Below, piece by piece: positions 11,288 through 23,880 of a DNA stretch of 64,000 nt. How positions within the stretch are numbered: position 1 is the stretch's first letter; the number at the start of each line of letters is the position of its first letter. A model generated the notes under the pieces. That model was not told the origin of the DNA. It searched no databases and saw only the letters and a program-made list of their open reading frames with translations. The translations under genes and the position numbers were made by a program. The stretch is taken from positions 29,816,007 to 29,880,006 of the forward strand of contig OY986965.1 in assembly GCA_963920575.1 (NCBI GenBank), read 5' to 3'. The stretch is from Narthecium ossifragum. Lineage: Eukaryota > Streptophyta > Magnoliopsida > Dioscoreales > Nartheciaceae.

Positions 11288-11290
<3 letters not shown>
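10696..11290 (-). repeat. MULE right terminal inverted repeat (595 bp)
   Basis: This is the inverted copy of 6099-6693. It ends only 58 bp upstream of the transposase open frame, so transcription of the transposase probably starts within it. The target microsatellite resumes at 11291. Confidence 0.93.
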
Positions 11291-11322
<32 letters not shown>

Positions 11323-11324
<2 letters not shown>

Positions 11325-11933
11325 CTAAAGTTCATTGTTTATAATTATGATCTTGGTCTTCATGTTCATATTCACCTCGATCGACAATCTTTTTTTTAGA
11401 CAATCAATCTCGTATTTTAATGCTCCCTTGCACTATATTGAATTGGATAATGATTTCAAGAGAGAAAAGTGGATCGTGGACATATATCATGACTTTTTTT
11501 GGTCATACTCGATATCTCCATCGAACTTAGCTAACAAAACCAACACATACATTGTAGCACACGGTTAGATCACTAGGAGTACTCTCTCATTTTTGGATCA
11601 CTTACTCTATGTGCCAATAGAATCAAAGAAACAATGCACTGACATAATTACAAAGACTGTGTCTGTAAGGATCGATGTGCGTTTATGTGTATGCTTGCGT
11701 GCTTGTTTGATCATAAGACTCACAAATATGCCCAATAAGTTTGTGATCAAGAAACAACACACCTGTAACCAGACAAAACTATACATTCAAGCCCTACATG
11801 AAATTTTCCTAAAATTTACGAGTCTAATCTTACTCACAAAAGAAAACGAAACCCAGATACATACCTAGCAAGTACGTGCCGAGATGCATACGCACGCTCT
11901 ATATATGAGCTAAAAGCCCACACCCAAAGGAAC
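11323..11933. other. Intergenic between the MULE and a ZAT gene
   Basis: Only short open frames without recognisable similarity occur here. It would contain the 3'UTR and downstream region of the minus-strand ZAT gene. Confidence 0.5.
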
Positions 11934-12386
11934 TCAGTATATCACCTTCATCTCAAGGCCTACACATCTAAGCTCCACATCATTCTCCGAAGGTGGCAAG
12001 TTCAACATATCCAACGCCGCCGCCGAGGCGGCCGCGTTCCGAGCACCGCCTTTCTTCTCCGGACACCTCCATAGGGACGTATGAACCAAAGGCTTATGTC
12101 TTCTCATATGTCCACCCAACGCCTGCCCCATGGGGAACTCCAACCCACATATGGGACACCGGTGGGCGGCCGTCTTCGACTTCGCCGTCGTCACTTCACG
12201 CTTCTCCGCGCGAGCTCTAGGCCTCATGTGGCTCGTACGGTGGCCGCCCAGCGCTCTAAAAGTCGGAAATCTCTTCCGGCACGTCTTGCACTCGAACTCC
12301 CCGCCGCCTATCTTTCTCGAGCTACTGTTCATTTCGGAGAGTAACATCAACAAGTTAGCCGTTTTTGCTGGGCTTAAACTCTTCAT
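11934..12386 (-). CDS. ZAT-type two-finger C2H2 transcriptional repressor
   Basis: This is an intronless gene of 150 residues, typical for plant C1-2i/ZAT proteins. A short N-terminal hydrophobic block (ANLLMLLSE) precedes two C2H2 fingers. The first is CKTCRKRFPTFRALGGH, where Arg replaces the usual Gln of QALGGH. The second is CPICGLEFPMGQALGGH. The C-terminus has an EAR-like repression motif, DMLNLPP, slightly weaker than the canonical DLNLPP. Members of this family bind DNA in the nucleus and repress target genes, often in abiotic stress responses. The gene most resembles the second ZAT gene at 39335, 27 kb away in opposite orientation. A TATA box lies about 75 bp upstream, and an ABRE-type G-box lies beyond it. 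Confidence 0.9.
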   Translation of the reverse strand: MKSLSPAKTANLLMLLSEMNSSSRKIGGGEFECKTCRKRFPTFRALGGHRTSHMRPRARAEKREVTTAKSKTAAHRCPICGLEFPMGQALGGHMRRHKPLVHTSLWRCPEKKGGARNAAASAAALDMLNLPPSENDVELRCVGLEMKVIY

Positions 12387-12456
12387 AGTCGATATAGGTC
12401 CTTGTTAAGCTTCCAGTGTGCTCTCTATCTCGTGACATACCGACATAATACATACA

Positions 12457-12491
12457 TCTATATATAGGCATCACAACAGCCGTTCACGTGA
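12457..12491 (-). promoter_or_regulatory. TATA box and G-box/ABRE of the ZAT gene
   Basis: On the minus strand a CCTATATATAGATG-type TATA box (about 12457-12468) lies roughly 75 bp before the start codon. A perfect G-box CACGTG (12485-12490), read as GTCACGTGAAC on the minus strand, lies just upstream. G-box/ABRE sites are bound by bZIP and bHLH factors, and the context fits ABA or stress control. This is inferred from sequence only. Confidence 0.6.
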
Positions 12492-12807
12492 CGTTCGGAA
12501 TCCAAGGGGTTCACATGTCTCGCGCTTAACGCGTGAGGAGTCGATTTCACACGAGAAATGATCAGGAAGTTGCATTGTTTAATTGCGCCGATTACGCTGG
12601 CAAAGCCAACAAGATGCTGAAACGTCATGAAGTGTGAGTCATGGCGAAGGTTTCATGAATTGATTGATGATGGCAATAGCTTCGCGCTGGGGAGAACGCG
12701 GGACGCGCGTACTTTTGTCTAGTTGATTCCACACTATAAGGCGGTTGCCATGGAATTAGACGCGCGCGATGGGCTTCACACTGAGCAACGCGATGGAGCT
12801 ATATATA

Positions 12808-13017
12808 TCATTTTTATATAAAATTATAGTTATAAGTTAAATTTTTATTGTCTTACGTGACGGAAAAATATAGTAGATGAAGCCTATATGACGTCTATGT
12901 GATATGCTAATTCTAGATTAAAAGAGGTTTAGTGAAAAGGAGTTATTGGGTGATTATTATCTTATTAGGGTGAGATTGGTGGTTGCCTTATCATATAACA
13001 GTGGCGGGCACCACTAG
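12808..13017 (+). mobile_element. Helitron-like short repeat, copy A
   Basis: About 210 bp share a full-length match with copies at 25928 and 27312: a TTATTGTC-TACGTGACGG-like block near the left, a central GATATG-TAATTCTA-like block and a right end CACCACTAG. All three begin with TC preceded by A and end with CTAG, the termini expected of Helitrons. Here the base after CTAG is A instead of the expected T. It has no coding capacity. Confidence 0.5.
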
Positions 13018-15653
13018 ATATCCAATTAATAAGCAGATGGGGCGAAGCTTCCTCGCCGTAATCAAACAGCTAGTACTCTTTCGAGGTAACCTGCAACATA
13101 TCTTTTGGGAGTACGTGCGTCGCTGTCGTCATGCTTGTTTTGCTGGGTTATAAGTTTCTTAGGTGAGAAGCGACCATGGTATTGACTTGGCCATCCCATA
13201 CTTTGTTCTTTAACTTCCACCGTCATCTGCTTGACGTATGCATGTCGGACGAGTATAGACTATAGACTAGTTCAAAAACTTGAATAAAAGGGCATATTAA
13301 TTCACTAATGACGATTGTTAGATGGATGTGCAACGACTCGTACGATTGTAGCTAGACTGAGCGAATCGGATTAATGAGGATTAGAAGTCAAAATCAGCAA
13401 AGTCGTTGGCATTGCTGGAGGACTCTAGATCTTCATCAGGTGAATTGCCAACGAAGTAACGGGTCCCCTTTAATAATCCTATCAGCATCGATGACCGAGT
13501 ATCCAACGACTAACTTTTAGACTCAGGACTCGGGAGTCTACACAAGCTGTTTCTTGAGCTAGTCCTTAAGCACCGTTGACTCAGCATCCTTGAGCACCAC
13601 TCCCTCCATGTTGTATTGGCTACGTACCTGTGGACGTTTTTGGTATCCCTTGGCTGGAACAAGTTTTAGTTTTGACGCAGTTGTGTGAAGGGACACGGTG
13701 GCCTTTGGATTCGACTAATCACAAAAATTGGAAAGGGGGGGGAAAAAAAAAATCACTCTCCTGCGTCAACGTCTCCTCCACCAGCACAAATTGGAATAGA
13801 TGGGCTATCGGGCCATCTCTAACAAAAGATCTGCCAACATTTGGGCCAGATAGATTTATGGCTGGGAAGAACTTGGTCAACGTGGGCTGGCCGGGCCACC
13901 TAGTTTTGTAAGCGAGCCGCCTGGGATTTTTAAGTGGGTCGTAATGGAATCTGGTGTCAAGGGCCCACATTGGGCTTGCATACAGCCGTATTCAAGCCCA
14001 GTGGGCTTTTCAAGGATAAGAGTAGAAGACGTGAACTTCCAAATACCGTACGATTGGTACACATTCCCATCTTTGGTTGGCTCTTCCAACATACGTAATC
14101 ATTATGATAGATGAAAGATGCCACCGTAACGAGAAACTATTATCCTCGAGTAAGTCTAACGTCTTATTCAACAAGAGTGGCGGTAAAATGGTCGTGTGAG
14201 ACATTTATTAGGCTAATCCCACAGCAACACAGCCATATCTTAATTAACCGTCTTTATGCTTAAATAGCATAAGTTCTAACCTTAGCTTTAAATGCCAAGA
14301 ACCCGACTAATATATTACGTTGACGCATACCTCAGTGGTTAAGACTTGTAGCTTATGTTGAGCTCCAACCATGTTAGTTTATGAAGAAAAAAAAAATAGT
14401 CTCGGTGGATTCGATCCATTTTCGAAACCAGGTCTAAAATCCATCTAAACTAACGAACTATATCGGAGACTTTATAGCTCGGATCGAAACCGTAACTCCG
14501 AACCACACCAATAATATGAATCACAAGTAATAAATAAGAAAAATTTCATTTGTGTAGTCATAGTAACATAATAATAGCTCCAAGCCGCGTCGAATAAGTT
14601 TTTATAATTCTAATCTATGGGCTCAACTCATTAAAAAAAACAAAAAAAAACAACAACATAATAATAGTTGTTTTATCACACAAATATACGAGAGTCCAGA
14701 CTACACGGGTAACAATGACCTCGGCGGCTCGACCATCGCTATTTAAGATAGATTGATTGAATCCTACGCGTGTGACATGTATTAATGTATACTATTCCAT
14801 GGAATTCCATACCTCCTATTTAGAAAACACACCCACACACACATCTGTGTAACTGTGTTCCATGGAAAAGAAAAGTCGACCCTGGAATCAAACTTTCTGC
14901 TTCCGAAATTGACCGGAAGACTCCGTTGATGGGAGCACCAATTTTAAAACCATCGAAGCCAGATAAGAACCAGCAAGGACACATTTACAGTCATAAACTA
15001 GTCTCCAACATCTAATAGATATTGGTTAGCCTAAAATTTGATGATGTCAAGGCCCAAGGGGTAGATAAAACATAGATAATAGACCCACAGAAGAGAGTCT
15101 TCTTGTGGGCAACCAAACCAAGATTTAAGATTTAAGATTTAAGATTTGGGAGAGACCCAAATCCACAAAGAAGGCTTCCAAAACTTGAAAACTGCTCATA
15201 GGGGTCATTATATTGGTACCCATATGGCCAATATCCAGACTCACTCTTGTCTATCTGCTGCATTGCTATTTGCGTATGCCTGCCCACCACCATCCCCATG
15301 ACAACTAAGTGCTCTCACACCAGTTCAAATCCTTCACCCAGGATGAGACCTTTCTGCATGACAAAGATGCCAATACCATCCCCATCCAACACTCCCTACC
15401 AACAACATTCTCCTCTCTTCCTCGACTAAATCTCTCTCTCTCTCTCTCTGTATGCAGCCGGCGTTGTGGGCTTGTTTCTAATGTTCTTGTTGTCTTTGTT
15501 TACATGGAATTTGGGGACGATGGTATTGGGTGTTGTGTTCGGAAGAAGCTATCTTGACTTGTTGGGCAGTCGTTGATCATAGTTTTTAGTGGTTCTAATT
15601 TGGTATTTATTGGCGTTGGTGGTTGTATTGGTGGTGGTGGTGGTGGCGTGATC
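13018..15653. other. Intergenic; possible tRNA-derived SINE remnant and 9-bp minisatellite
   Basis: No gene is supported. At 14329-14417 a Pol III-like box A (ACCTCAGTGGTTAAGAC) and box B (GGATTCGATCC) are followed by an A-rich end near 14630-14655, a possible SINE remnant. At 15121-15147 a 9-bp unit (AGATTTAAG-like) is repeated about three times. The CT repeat at 15430-15449 probably lies in the promoter or 5'UTR of the ALP1-like gene to the right. Confidence 0.4.
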
Positions 15654-18600
15654 ATGGGTCCTGCTAGAGGGTTCAAGAAGAAGAGGCGGGAGGAGAGGAA
15701 GGCAGGGAGATGCGCGGCCATGTTGGCGGCTTTGGGCCAGGAGTCCGGTGATTGGTGGGAGGAGTTCTCGAAGAGGATCGCAGGTTCCTTACCCTTTTAT
15801 CATCTTTTTTTTATTTACTTCCCTCGCATTTGGTTTTTCTCGTCGTCTGATCTTGCTTAATTGTTGCTATATGAATTTCCGGGTTCTCCTATCATGTTTA
15901 TGTCCGATTGCATTTTCTTGGGCTTACCGTAATCTTGTCTTTAATGCTTTCAGCTTAGAGTTAGAAACTATATGGGTTCTTAGATATGTGAGGGTATGTT
16001 GTATTTGCTTCTGTCGTGATTACGGGTAGTTCTTGCGATTATTGTAGATGGTTTGTCTCTATCTTGTAGCTGGAGATCAGTGTGTCTTTGTCTTTAGAAA
16101 GGAGCATCTGTTCACCCAAATGTTGAGCTTAATTTCTTCTCCCATTGTCAGTGAAATGGTTAGACTGTATGTCATTGAAGGACGTCTTTCCTCTTTCAAG
16201 TCGCTGTGTTTTTCGATTGAGGCAAGATCCAATCTTGATATTACAACATTGGCAAGAAATGACTCTTAGGGTATGATCTCTTGGTCAAGTTTTGGTCGCT
16301 GAATCCTCCTATAACCCCTGATGCTCCCATCCACAGATCTTGATTTGTGGGCATCAAGTACAAATCACTTGTGAACATGTCTTAGACTCTCAGCATGGAA
16401 GATTATTATTGACAAATTAGAAATGTAGCATAAATCACCTGTATGTCATTCATACCGACCTTCATCTGATTCAAACTAGTTCATGCACTGCTCTGCCGTA
16501 CCTATAAATAAAGCTCAATGCATAGTCATATATCTTCCATGCTTAACCAAGGTTTTGCCACACAATGGAAGCTTGTCCATGTATTACAAGTCTACAAAAA
16601 TTTGAAGGGAAAGAATGTATAAGAAAGACTGCCTTACATGGATAATGTTGCCCGTTTGTAAACACATAAATCGAAGACAGCTGCACTTTTTAAACTATCA
16701 AAAGGATAGCTGAAATATTTAGATTCATCATTTCCGCAACAACTAGGACCAGTTCCTTTATGGTATGAGAAGTTGGATGATGGCTGTGATGAAAGAGTAA
16801 TTAATTTGTGATTTAGGTGCTTACGTGGATTTGGAAAAACTCACAAACATAGGAGCGCATCACATCTTGATAGTAGACTTTGGAGTGTCAATCCCTAAAG
16901 ATAGTCTGGTGTTGGATAATCTATTCATGGACCCTGGCATTTATTGGTGAACCCTAGACACAAGTCCAACCAAATTTGCGATCTAGCTTGGCATTGTTTG
17001 CAGTTAGACTTTGTCCTTATTTTATTCCTCAGTCCTTTCCTTCAATATGTTGATTTTTCATTCACATCTTTGTTTCTTAGTTTCGCTAGCATACTGATAT
17101 CAGTTTTTTTTTGTATGCCTCATGTAGGCTAGGACATTTTTCCAAATCCTTCAGTTATATTTAAAAATGTGGTATAAAATGCTTATTCTTGCACTTTCTT
17201 TGCTTTAAAAGAGAGGACCAATAGCATATTGTTGTGATAAAGTTGAAAAGTTCATGCTGAGTGCACTTTTATAGAATTTCATCTTTTTTTTTTCCTTTAT
17301 ACCTTTATAAGGAGTTTCTCTCAGAAAACGATTAATTCATTTTAAAAGCTAGAGGAAGAACAGTATGTGTATTTTAGAAGTTCGTTGTTAAAGATGAGAG
17401 TTTTGTCCCCTTATCACAGTTGTAATTGCTCTGGATGTCCTATCTCTTTGAATGAACTACTGTCTTAGGTCTTTCCTAGTGTCACATGCTATACTCTTCC
17501 CAAGCTGCTTAGAAAAAGCAGGAACTTTTATCTTGTTTTGAACCTAAGTTTAGACCACCCATGCCGTGTTAAATACCACCTTCTTACTGACTTCATTGAA
17601 CTTCTCATATTCCGTGTTAAATACCACCTTCTTACTGTTTTCTCGACTCATATCTCCATTTGTTAATACAGACTATAGTGATGCAATCAGCTTTTAATTC
17701 ATCAAACCTATTACAGACTATTTTTTTGTCTCACAGTGTAAACTACATGCCAGTTAAAAACTGAATCTTTCTCCAAATTACACATTTTAAGCTATTGCAT
17801 GGTTTCTACCACCATTTCTCATGAGTATCTCCATCTAGAATCTCAGTTTTCCTTTTCTATAGCTCCTTATTACTTGTGAAGCTTTCAATAAGAATTGACA
17901 TGTGAAGCTTTCAATATGCCCTGTAGTTTTTCAGTTCGTTAATGTTCTTTATTAGCGTGTTATATAGCATGAGGTAAGCAGAAAAACTTAACAGGACCTC
18001 GATGACAATCTAATGCATGAAACTCATGCTGTAACAGGTTATTCGACTAATTTTCAATCCTGGTTTACTAAGTTCTGGTGTTCTTTGTGTTGGTCAATAC
18101 TTGGTGTCATTACCTATATGCACGGTGCGTCCTTTTTAGTTGCCTTGCAAGAACAGATTCTTAAAAGATATCATATTGGATTGCCTACCTTAGAGCATAG
18201 AACAGAATTTTGTTTCTTAAAATCACCGTTGAACACTTTATGATATAATGGAGAAGTAAAATTAAAAGAAAGGTGGTGCACATTGAAGTCATTTGGGATA
18301 TTTTTGCTCCTTTTACATAATTATTGTGTTCTGGCAACGATCCTTAAGGACTAAACTGAGGCATGCCACAACTTTTAAGTGACTTTAGTGCAAATTAGTT
18401 TTGAAGCTCAATTAGGAGATGATTTGCAGAATATGTCAAGTTGCTAGCCTGGAGAGCAGGCTTTCCTACTCATCTGATTGGGAAATAGGAGAGTAAGCTT
18501 GAGAAGAAATGAGTTACATCAACAAACCTGACCAGCTAACCCATTATTATTAGTGTTATGATATTATCATCTTGTTTTTCAAGGTGCTCCCGCATTCTTG

Positions 18601-20735
18601 GAGACATGTTCCAACTCTGTCATCATTGGTACATATTATGCACACACAAATGAGGATCGCAATAATTGATATTGTATGCGAAGGTATGACTCTAGTTCCT
18701 AGTCTTGAGGAGGAAGTAATAGTAGGTATTGTCGAGAGTCGACAGTTGTGACTAAATAGTCCGTGTACGGTGTACTGTGTTTATTGTTACCACATAGTAC
18801 ATACGGCAAGAGACCGCTTCTCTTTGGAAAATTTCTCTTGAAAACTGATGTATGACTTGTATGATGCTTCTTTGGCTGTGCAAGATTCTTGCTTCATATG
18901 GAAAGAGTATGGTCTGAAATGAAATTTTATAGACCAAACAGCTATTCTAGTTAGTTAGCCATTAGTAGATCATGCTTATTATGCCCAGTTTCTTAGGCTA
19001 ATTGAGAAGTTGTTGTACATCTGGCTTGCCCGACCTTTCTTTGATGTATTTAGCCTAACTTCACAATTCAATCCGTGGCTTGATATTTTAGTCCCAAGTT
19101 TTGTCTAACTCATTGGTAGGTTTTGATAGGTTCATATAAATTTTGATAGATTTGAAGCTAGCTATTTAAATATACCAATTATATATGCCAATCAGAGATT
19201 GTGGATTATACACTAAAGCAAAATATTCCAAGGTAAGGAGCACAATTTGCATATCATATGGTCAGATTACTCATAGGGCGAAGAGATGCTAGTAGTAAGA
19301 TATGGAAGTACATTTTATTAAGATCCAAGTATGTTTGTTGAACTTCTTGTGTACACCATTTCTGAACTATCGCAATTTGCGATACATTTTCTTATGCAAG
19401 CCTTTAGGTCCGTGGCGCCAATCGTTTCTATGTAACAATCAGAAACTTGTCCATGTGCAAAATGTGATTCTCCATTGATTTAAGTTAGGACCGAGAAATG
19501 TCTACTGCACCTATACTAATCTTCTCACTGTTCTTTATAGTATGTGGTTGTGGTTTACTATATTACAAGGTCAGCATGTCTTCTGCTATCTTCATTCTCT
19601 TTTCAGCTATTTTTGCCACTATCCTGTATACTTTGCAATCTCTAATTGTGTTTGCAGCTTAAGTATATTGTTTTCCATCATCCGTATCTGCACAGGACCC
19701 TTATCATCACAAAAGGAGAGGTTTGAATCCATTTTCAAGATTTCAAGGAAGACTTTTGACTTCATATGCTCATTGGTGAGGGAGGAAATGATGGCTAAAT
19801 CATTCAGCTTTACTTTTACGAACGGGAAAGTTCTGTCGATTGATGATCAGGTAGCTGTTGCTTTGAGAAGGTTAAGCTCGGGTGATTCACTATATAATGT
19901 AGGAGTGTCATTCGGGATGAACGCATCAACTGTGTCTCAAGTAACTTGGCGATTTGTTGAAGCCGTGGAGGAGAGAGCCATCCACCTCCTCAGGTGGCCC
20001 AGCTCTGAAGAGGAAATGGGCACTATAAAGCGCAAGTTCGAAAAGTTCGGAGGTCTTCCAAACTGTTGTGGAGCCATAGACACCACCCACATCATGATGT
20101 GTCTGCCTTCAGTCGACTCCTCCAACGATGTCTGGATTGATCACGAGAAGAACCATAGCATGGTGTTGCAGGCTATCGTTGATCCAGATATGAAATTTCG
20201 GGACATTGTCACTGGCTGGCCTGGGAGTTTGAATGACTTCCTTGTGCTACGAAACTCCGGCTTCTTCAAATTATGCGAGAAAAGAATGAAGCTCGATGGC
20301 AAGAAAATGAAGCTCCCAGAAGGGCCAGAAGTTAGAGAATATATAATTGGCGACACAAGTTTCCCTCTACTGCCTTGGCTGCTCACTCCCTATAGAGGAA
20401 AGGACCTCCCGGAGCACAAAGCCGAATTCAACAGTAGACACTCTGCAACCGGAATGGTGGCACAGAGGGCATTGGCAAGACTGAAGGAAATGTGGAAGAT
20501 CATTCAGGGTGAGATGTGGAGACCTGACAAGAACAGGCTGCCAAGAATAATTCTCGTGTGCTGTTTGCTTCATAACATCATCATAGACTTGGAAGACGGA
20601 GTGAGGGACGAGATGCCGCTCTCTCATCAGCATGACTCAAGTTACAAGCAGCAAGTATGCGACGTCGTTGACAAGAACGGATTTGCTCTCAGGGAGAGTA
20701 TCTCTCACTACTTTTCTGGAAAATTGCCACCCTGA
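15654..20735 (+). CDS. ALP1-like protein derived from a PIF/Harbinger transposase (two exons)
   Basis: Exon 1 is 15654-15783 and begins MGPARGFKKKRREERK. The intron is 15784-19695 (GT...AG, 3912 bp, phase 1), and exon 2 is 19696-20735. Together they encode 389 residues. A basic N-terminus and the conserved DWWEEFSKRIAG segment are followed by a helix-turn-helix-like region (about 91-135) and a DDE_Tnp_4 nuclease fold (about 168-335) with D172 in AIDTTH and D263 in IGDTSF. At the position of the catalytic Glu the sequence is MVAQRAL, giving Q300, so nuclease activity is probably lost. This matches the plant HARBI1/ALP1 group. Arabidopsis ALP1 (ANTAGONIST OF LIKE HETEROCHROMATIN PROTEIN 1) is a transposase-derived Polycomb-associated protein. 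No TIRs flank the gene, which also supports a host function. Assignment to ALP1 itself or a sister paralogue is open. Confidence 0.88.
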
Positions 20736-21462
20736 TAGCAGTGAGTGTGTGACTGGTTTCCTCTCCTCTGTTGTCTCCTTTGTACCCGAAAATTGTTTTA
20801 CTTATAAGTTAGATCAATTCATTTTTTTTTAAATAATTGTTAAGATTGTCTAGTTTAATCATGTTAAGATGACGTGAAGTAAACCAGGAAATGAGAATTA
20901 GGCCACTGCTTGAGATGTAACACCTTTTTTTTGGGCTCCCTAGTAGTTTCTACTTGGGAGATATCGGTGTACTATAAACGACCTTCAAGCCATGTTCTTG
21001 AGCTTGTCCCATATAGCCTAGTGTGAAACCGCTGATATAAACGCTATCCAAGCACTTAGCCTTGGGAAGTTGCCTCCGAAATTATGCAGCTGTAATACTA
21101 GTTCTTTAGCAATTTCAACTTTTTTCCAACGCCTCGTATTCATGTTGATGATGAGCAAACATATGTAGATGGCTCAACGTCATACAATCCTTCAGTTCAA
21201 CTGATATGCAAACAAGAACATTAAACATGTAGAATAAAAAGGATAATGGCTAGTAGCTTTTAGGTGCAGCGCCCGGCCAGCCATGTTCATCACCCTCATT
21301 TCACTTCTGCGCTGTCGAGTTTATCCTAGAACTACCCGGTAAACAACGGCATGAATATTTTCGTCTAAAAATTGAAAATGGTAAAAAAGCACAGTCCATC
21401 AGACCATTGGAACATCGGACACTTCCCCAAGCCAAAAAAGAACTCGCCACCTCTTCATCACG
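20736..21462. other. Intergenic between two convergent genes
   Basis: The ALP1-like gene and the coatomer gene converge here. The stretch must hold both 3'UTRs. No further coding sequence is seen. Confidence 0.6.
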
Positions 21463-23880
21463 TCATTTGAGAAGAGATCTTGCCAAGTGTTCTCGGGCTG
21501 TGGCTAATGCTTGTGAAATAGTCTGCGAGCATCAAGAAAACCCAGTTTAGGTTGGTCGTTCAGAAGCACAGACATTTGCATTTAACAAATCCAGTTTAGA
21601 ATGTTGAGTAGCAAAGAATATCCTGCTTATTGAAAAAAGAGATGAACTTGATGAATGAGAAGTTTGTTGCACCTGCTCGGAGAAGGATGTTGCTCCATCC
21701 AAACCATTGGTAGCAACTTTCCCAGCAATAACGCTTGCTTCTGTTTCCAAGACGATTCTGTAAGACCAGAGCAAATTAGACTTCATAGTTGCATGCATAA
21801 GTAATATCATGTGACTCGCAATTTAATGATCATTCCAATGTAATCACAGTCGCAAACTTGGCATACAAGTTTCATAGGAGACAACTAAAATATGTCATAA
21901 AAGGGGGCGTAAATGGATTGATATTTCCAAGGTGAAGACTGGAAGGAGTACTATTACCTATACAAAAAGAACTACTAAGAAAAGAAACCAGGTAAGTTTT
22001 TTTCCTGAAAATGAGAAAACACCAAGAAAGAGCAGATTCTTTTCATCTTTCGCTAAATAGTTTCTCATTTTCCAGCACATGATCATTTAACAGCTTCCAC
22101 GCGAACATACGCCTTCACTCAGGTATCCAGTAACCACAGGATCAGCAATGCATAACAGGCATCAGCATTTCTAAAATAGCAAATGCACAGAAAGCATTAA
22201 GGCCATACCCTCCATCGACAATTTCATCAATGCACAGAAGAATCAGGTCAAGGTTCTCAAGTGCTGTCCTTTTGTCTACATTGTTCCTGTAAGCAGGAGA
22301 TGCAATTCAGCTGTGAATACGCAGAAATACATTAAGACTGCCAACAAAGAGTGAACGAAACCCTATGTCAAAGATAAACAAGTAGTTGCAGCCAACAAGA
22401 CCTAAGCAGAAGTCCGACAGAATCAAAGAATCCCTGGAGCACAGTTGCTAAAATGAGCTCATTCTCATCATCGCCACCAGTAACAAAAAAATGTAGGTCC
22501 TGAATGAACTTGTAGACGACAATGTTACTGTCAAACATGATTATCTCCGCTGCAAATATTAGAACTATTAGCATCCATAATCATAGAAGAATTCAAGATC
22601 TTATCGCTATTATTATCAATACAGTGAAATGGAGAAATCATTGGGTACTACATCACCCTTGAGTGCATAACATATATGCTTTAGCTCTTTTCGTCGAGCT
22701 TTTTAAGACAAGAGTGATAGGCTAATAGCTGAGCATGTCTGGGTGTCATAAGATCTCATTGTTCTGTTTGTGGTCATGACATCTATCTTTCTATTCTATC
22801 CATAGAAGCTCCACATAACTTAGTGAGTACCAAGAAAACCAACATAATAAATAGCAACAAGTAAAAAAAGGAATTGCTATTTTGGATTTATTATAGGCAT
22901 AATATATGCATATAGCGAAAACATTAGTTCTGAGGCATGCTGACGAATAAAAAGAAGCGATTGTTGCTTGAAGTTGGTTTCGTCTAATTGCATGCAACCG
23001 AAGCAGATTTGCAGGAACTAATGATCAGCAACAGCAATCGAAGTTCGAGTATGCTGCCTATGAATCAGTCTGAATGCATAGAGGCACAAGGCACATGAAC
23101 AGATACATTACATTTCAATGTCCATTACCTTCTGTTCGAGCATTTGTCTTCTGAGTCTTGGTAAATACCGATTTCTCGAATGCTAATTTTGCAGAAAGTG
23201 TAGTCCAATCATCTGTATAGTACTTAACAGCCACGCGTTTCCCTTCAGAGTCAAGGAGAAGAATGTTCTTGATGGATGGACAATAATCCTGGACGCACCA
23301 AAAAAAAAAAAATCAAACTTTATACGATTCACCAAAGTGAAAAAACAAACCAATCACGTAACTGCTACAAAGTAACAGACATAAAGATGTGCTCTAGCAC
23401 TCTTGAAACCTCCATTATCCATGAAGGAATCACGAACCGTGCTTCTTGAATAAGAAATTGCGTTATGGTTATCGCATTCACTAGGCGAAAATAAAGATTT
23501 TTGCTTGCAAATTCCAGCAACTGATTTCATTCAAGGTTCTTGCTGAGAAAATTGGGGGTACGAAATTGAATAACAAGTCTCTTTCCATCGGATCTCATTC
23601 AAGATCCCTAGGTTCAAGCATTCTAAGAACTCAAGATCCAAAAACTCACAGCTTATTCCAAATCGAAGGAAGTATATTACATCGAAAATGCCCAGATCTC
23701 TACATGTTACCATCCATTTCAATACTTCCAGTCAAGCAAATGGAATTCGAAATCCACATAACCAGTGATGCCAAAAGGGATCGGATCATACAAACCCTAG
23801 CTTCAAATGATTCGCCTAGCAATAGATTAACGACAACAGCATCACAGGAAAAAGAGCAGGGCAAGGTTGCTCGTTACCAT
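21463..23880 (-). CDS. COPZ: Coatomer subunit zeta (zeta-COP)
   Basis: Six coding exons on the minus strand join in frame: 23878-23880, 23129-23288, 22402-22549, 22209-22286, 21673-21757 and 21463-21522. All have GT/AG borders, and they total 177 residues, the usual plant length. The product starts [19 protein letters not shown]. It contains [49 protein letters not shown] and the C-terminal [16 protein letters not shown], all hallmarks of zeta-COP. The protein is the small longin-like subunit of the COPI coat, pairs with gamma-COP and serves Golgi-to-ER vesicle traffic from the cytosol. Oddly, exon 1 contributes only the ATG, and the intron donor GTAACG follows immediately. The 5'UTR upstream is rich in CT repeats. 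Because each coding exon is under 161 nt, no single long open frame reveals this gene. Confidence 0.95.

Larger units (their letters stand above)
6099..11290 (-). mobile_element. Mutator-like element (MULE) with long TIRs and intact FAR1-type transposase
   Basis: The element is 5192 bp long. It starts GAGTTGGACTACACACTACC and ends with the exact complement. The two terminal inverted repeats are both 595 bp and differ at only about nine positions by eye, so insertion was recent. The flanks are (AT)n on both sides. The 9-mer ATATATATA borders each end, which fits the 9-bp target duplication of MULEs but cannot be proven inside a microsatellite. One uninterrupted FAR1/FHY3-like transposase gene lies on the minus strand next to the right TIR, which would supply its promoter. 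Everything needed for an autonomous element appears to be present. Known plant relatives of this layout are the Jittery and Hop type MULEs. Confidence 0.92.

Noticed and set aside
14329..14655. Possible tRNA gene or SINE
   Set aside because: Box A and box B-like motifs are present, but no cloverleaf fits and no target duplication was found, so it is noted only as a weak remnant.
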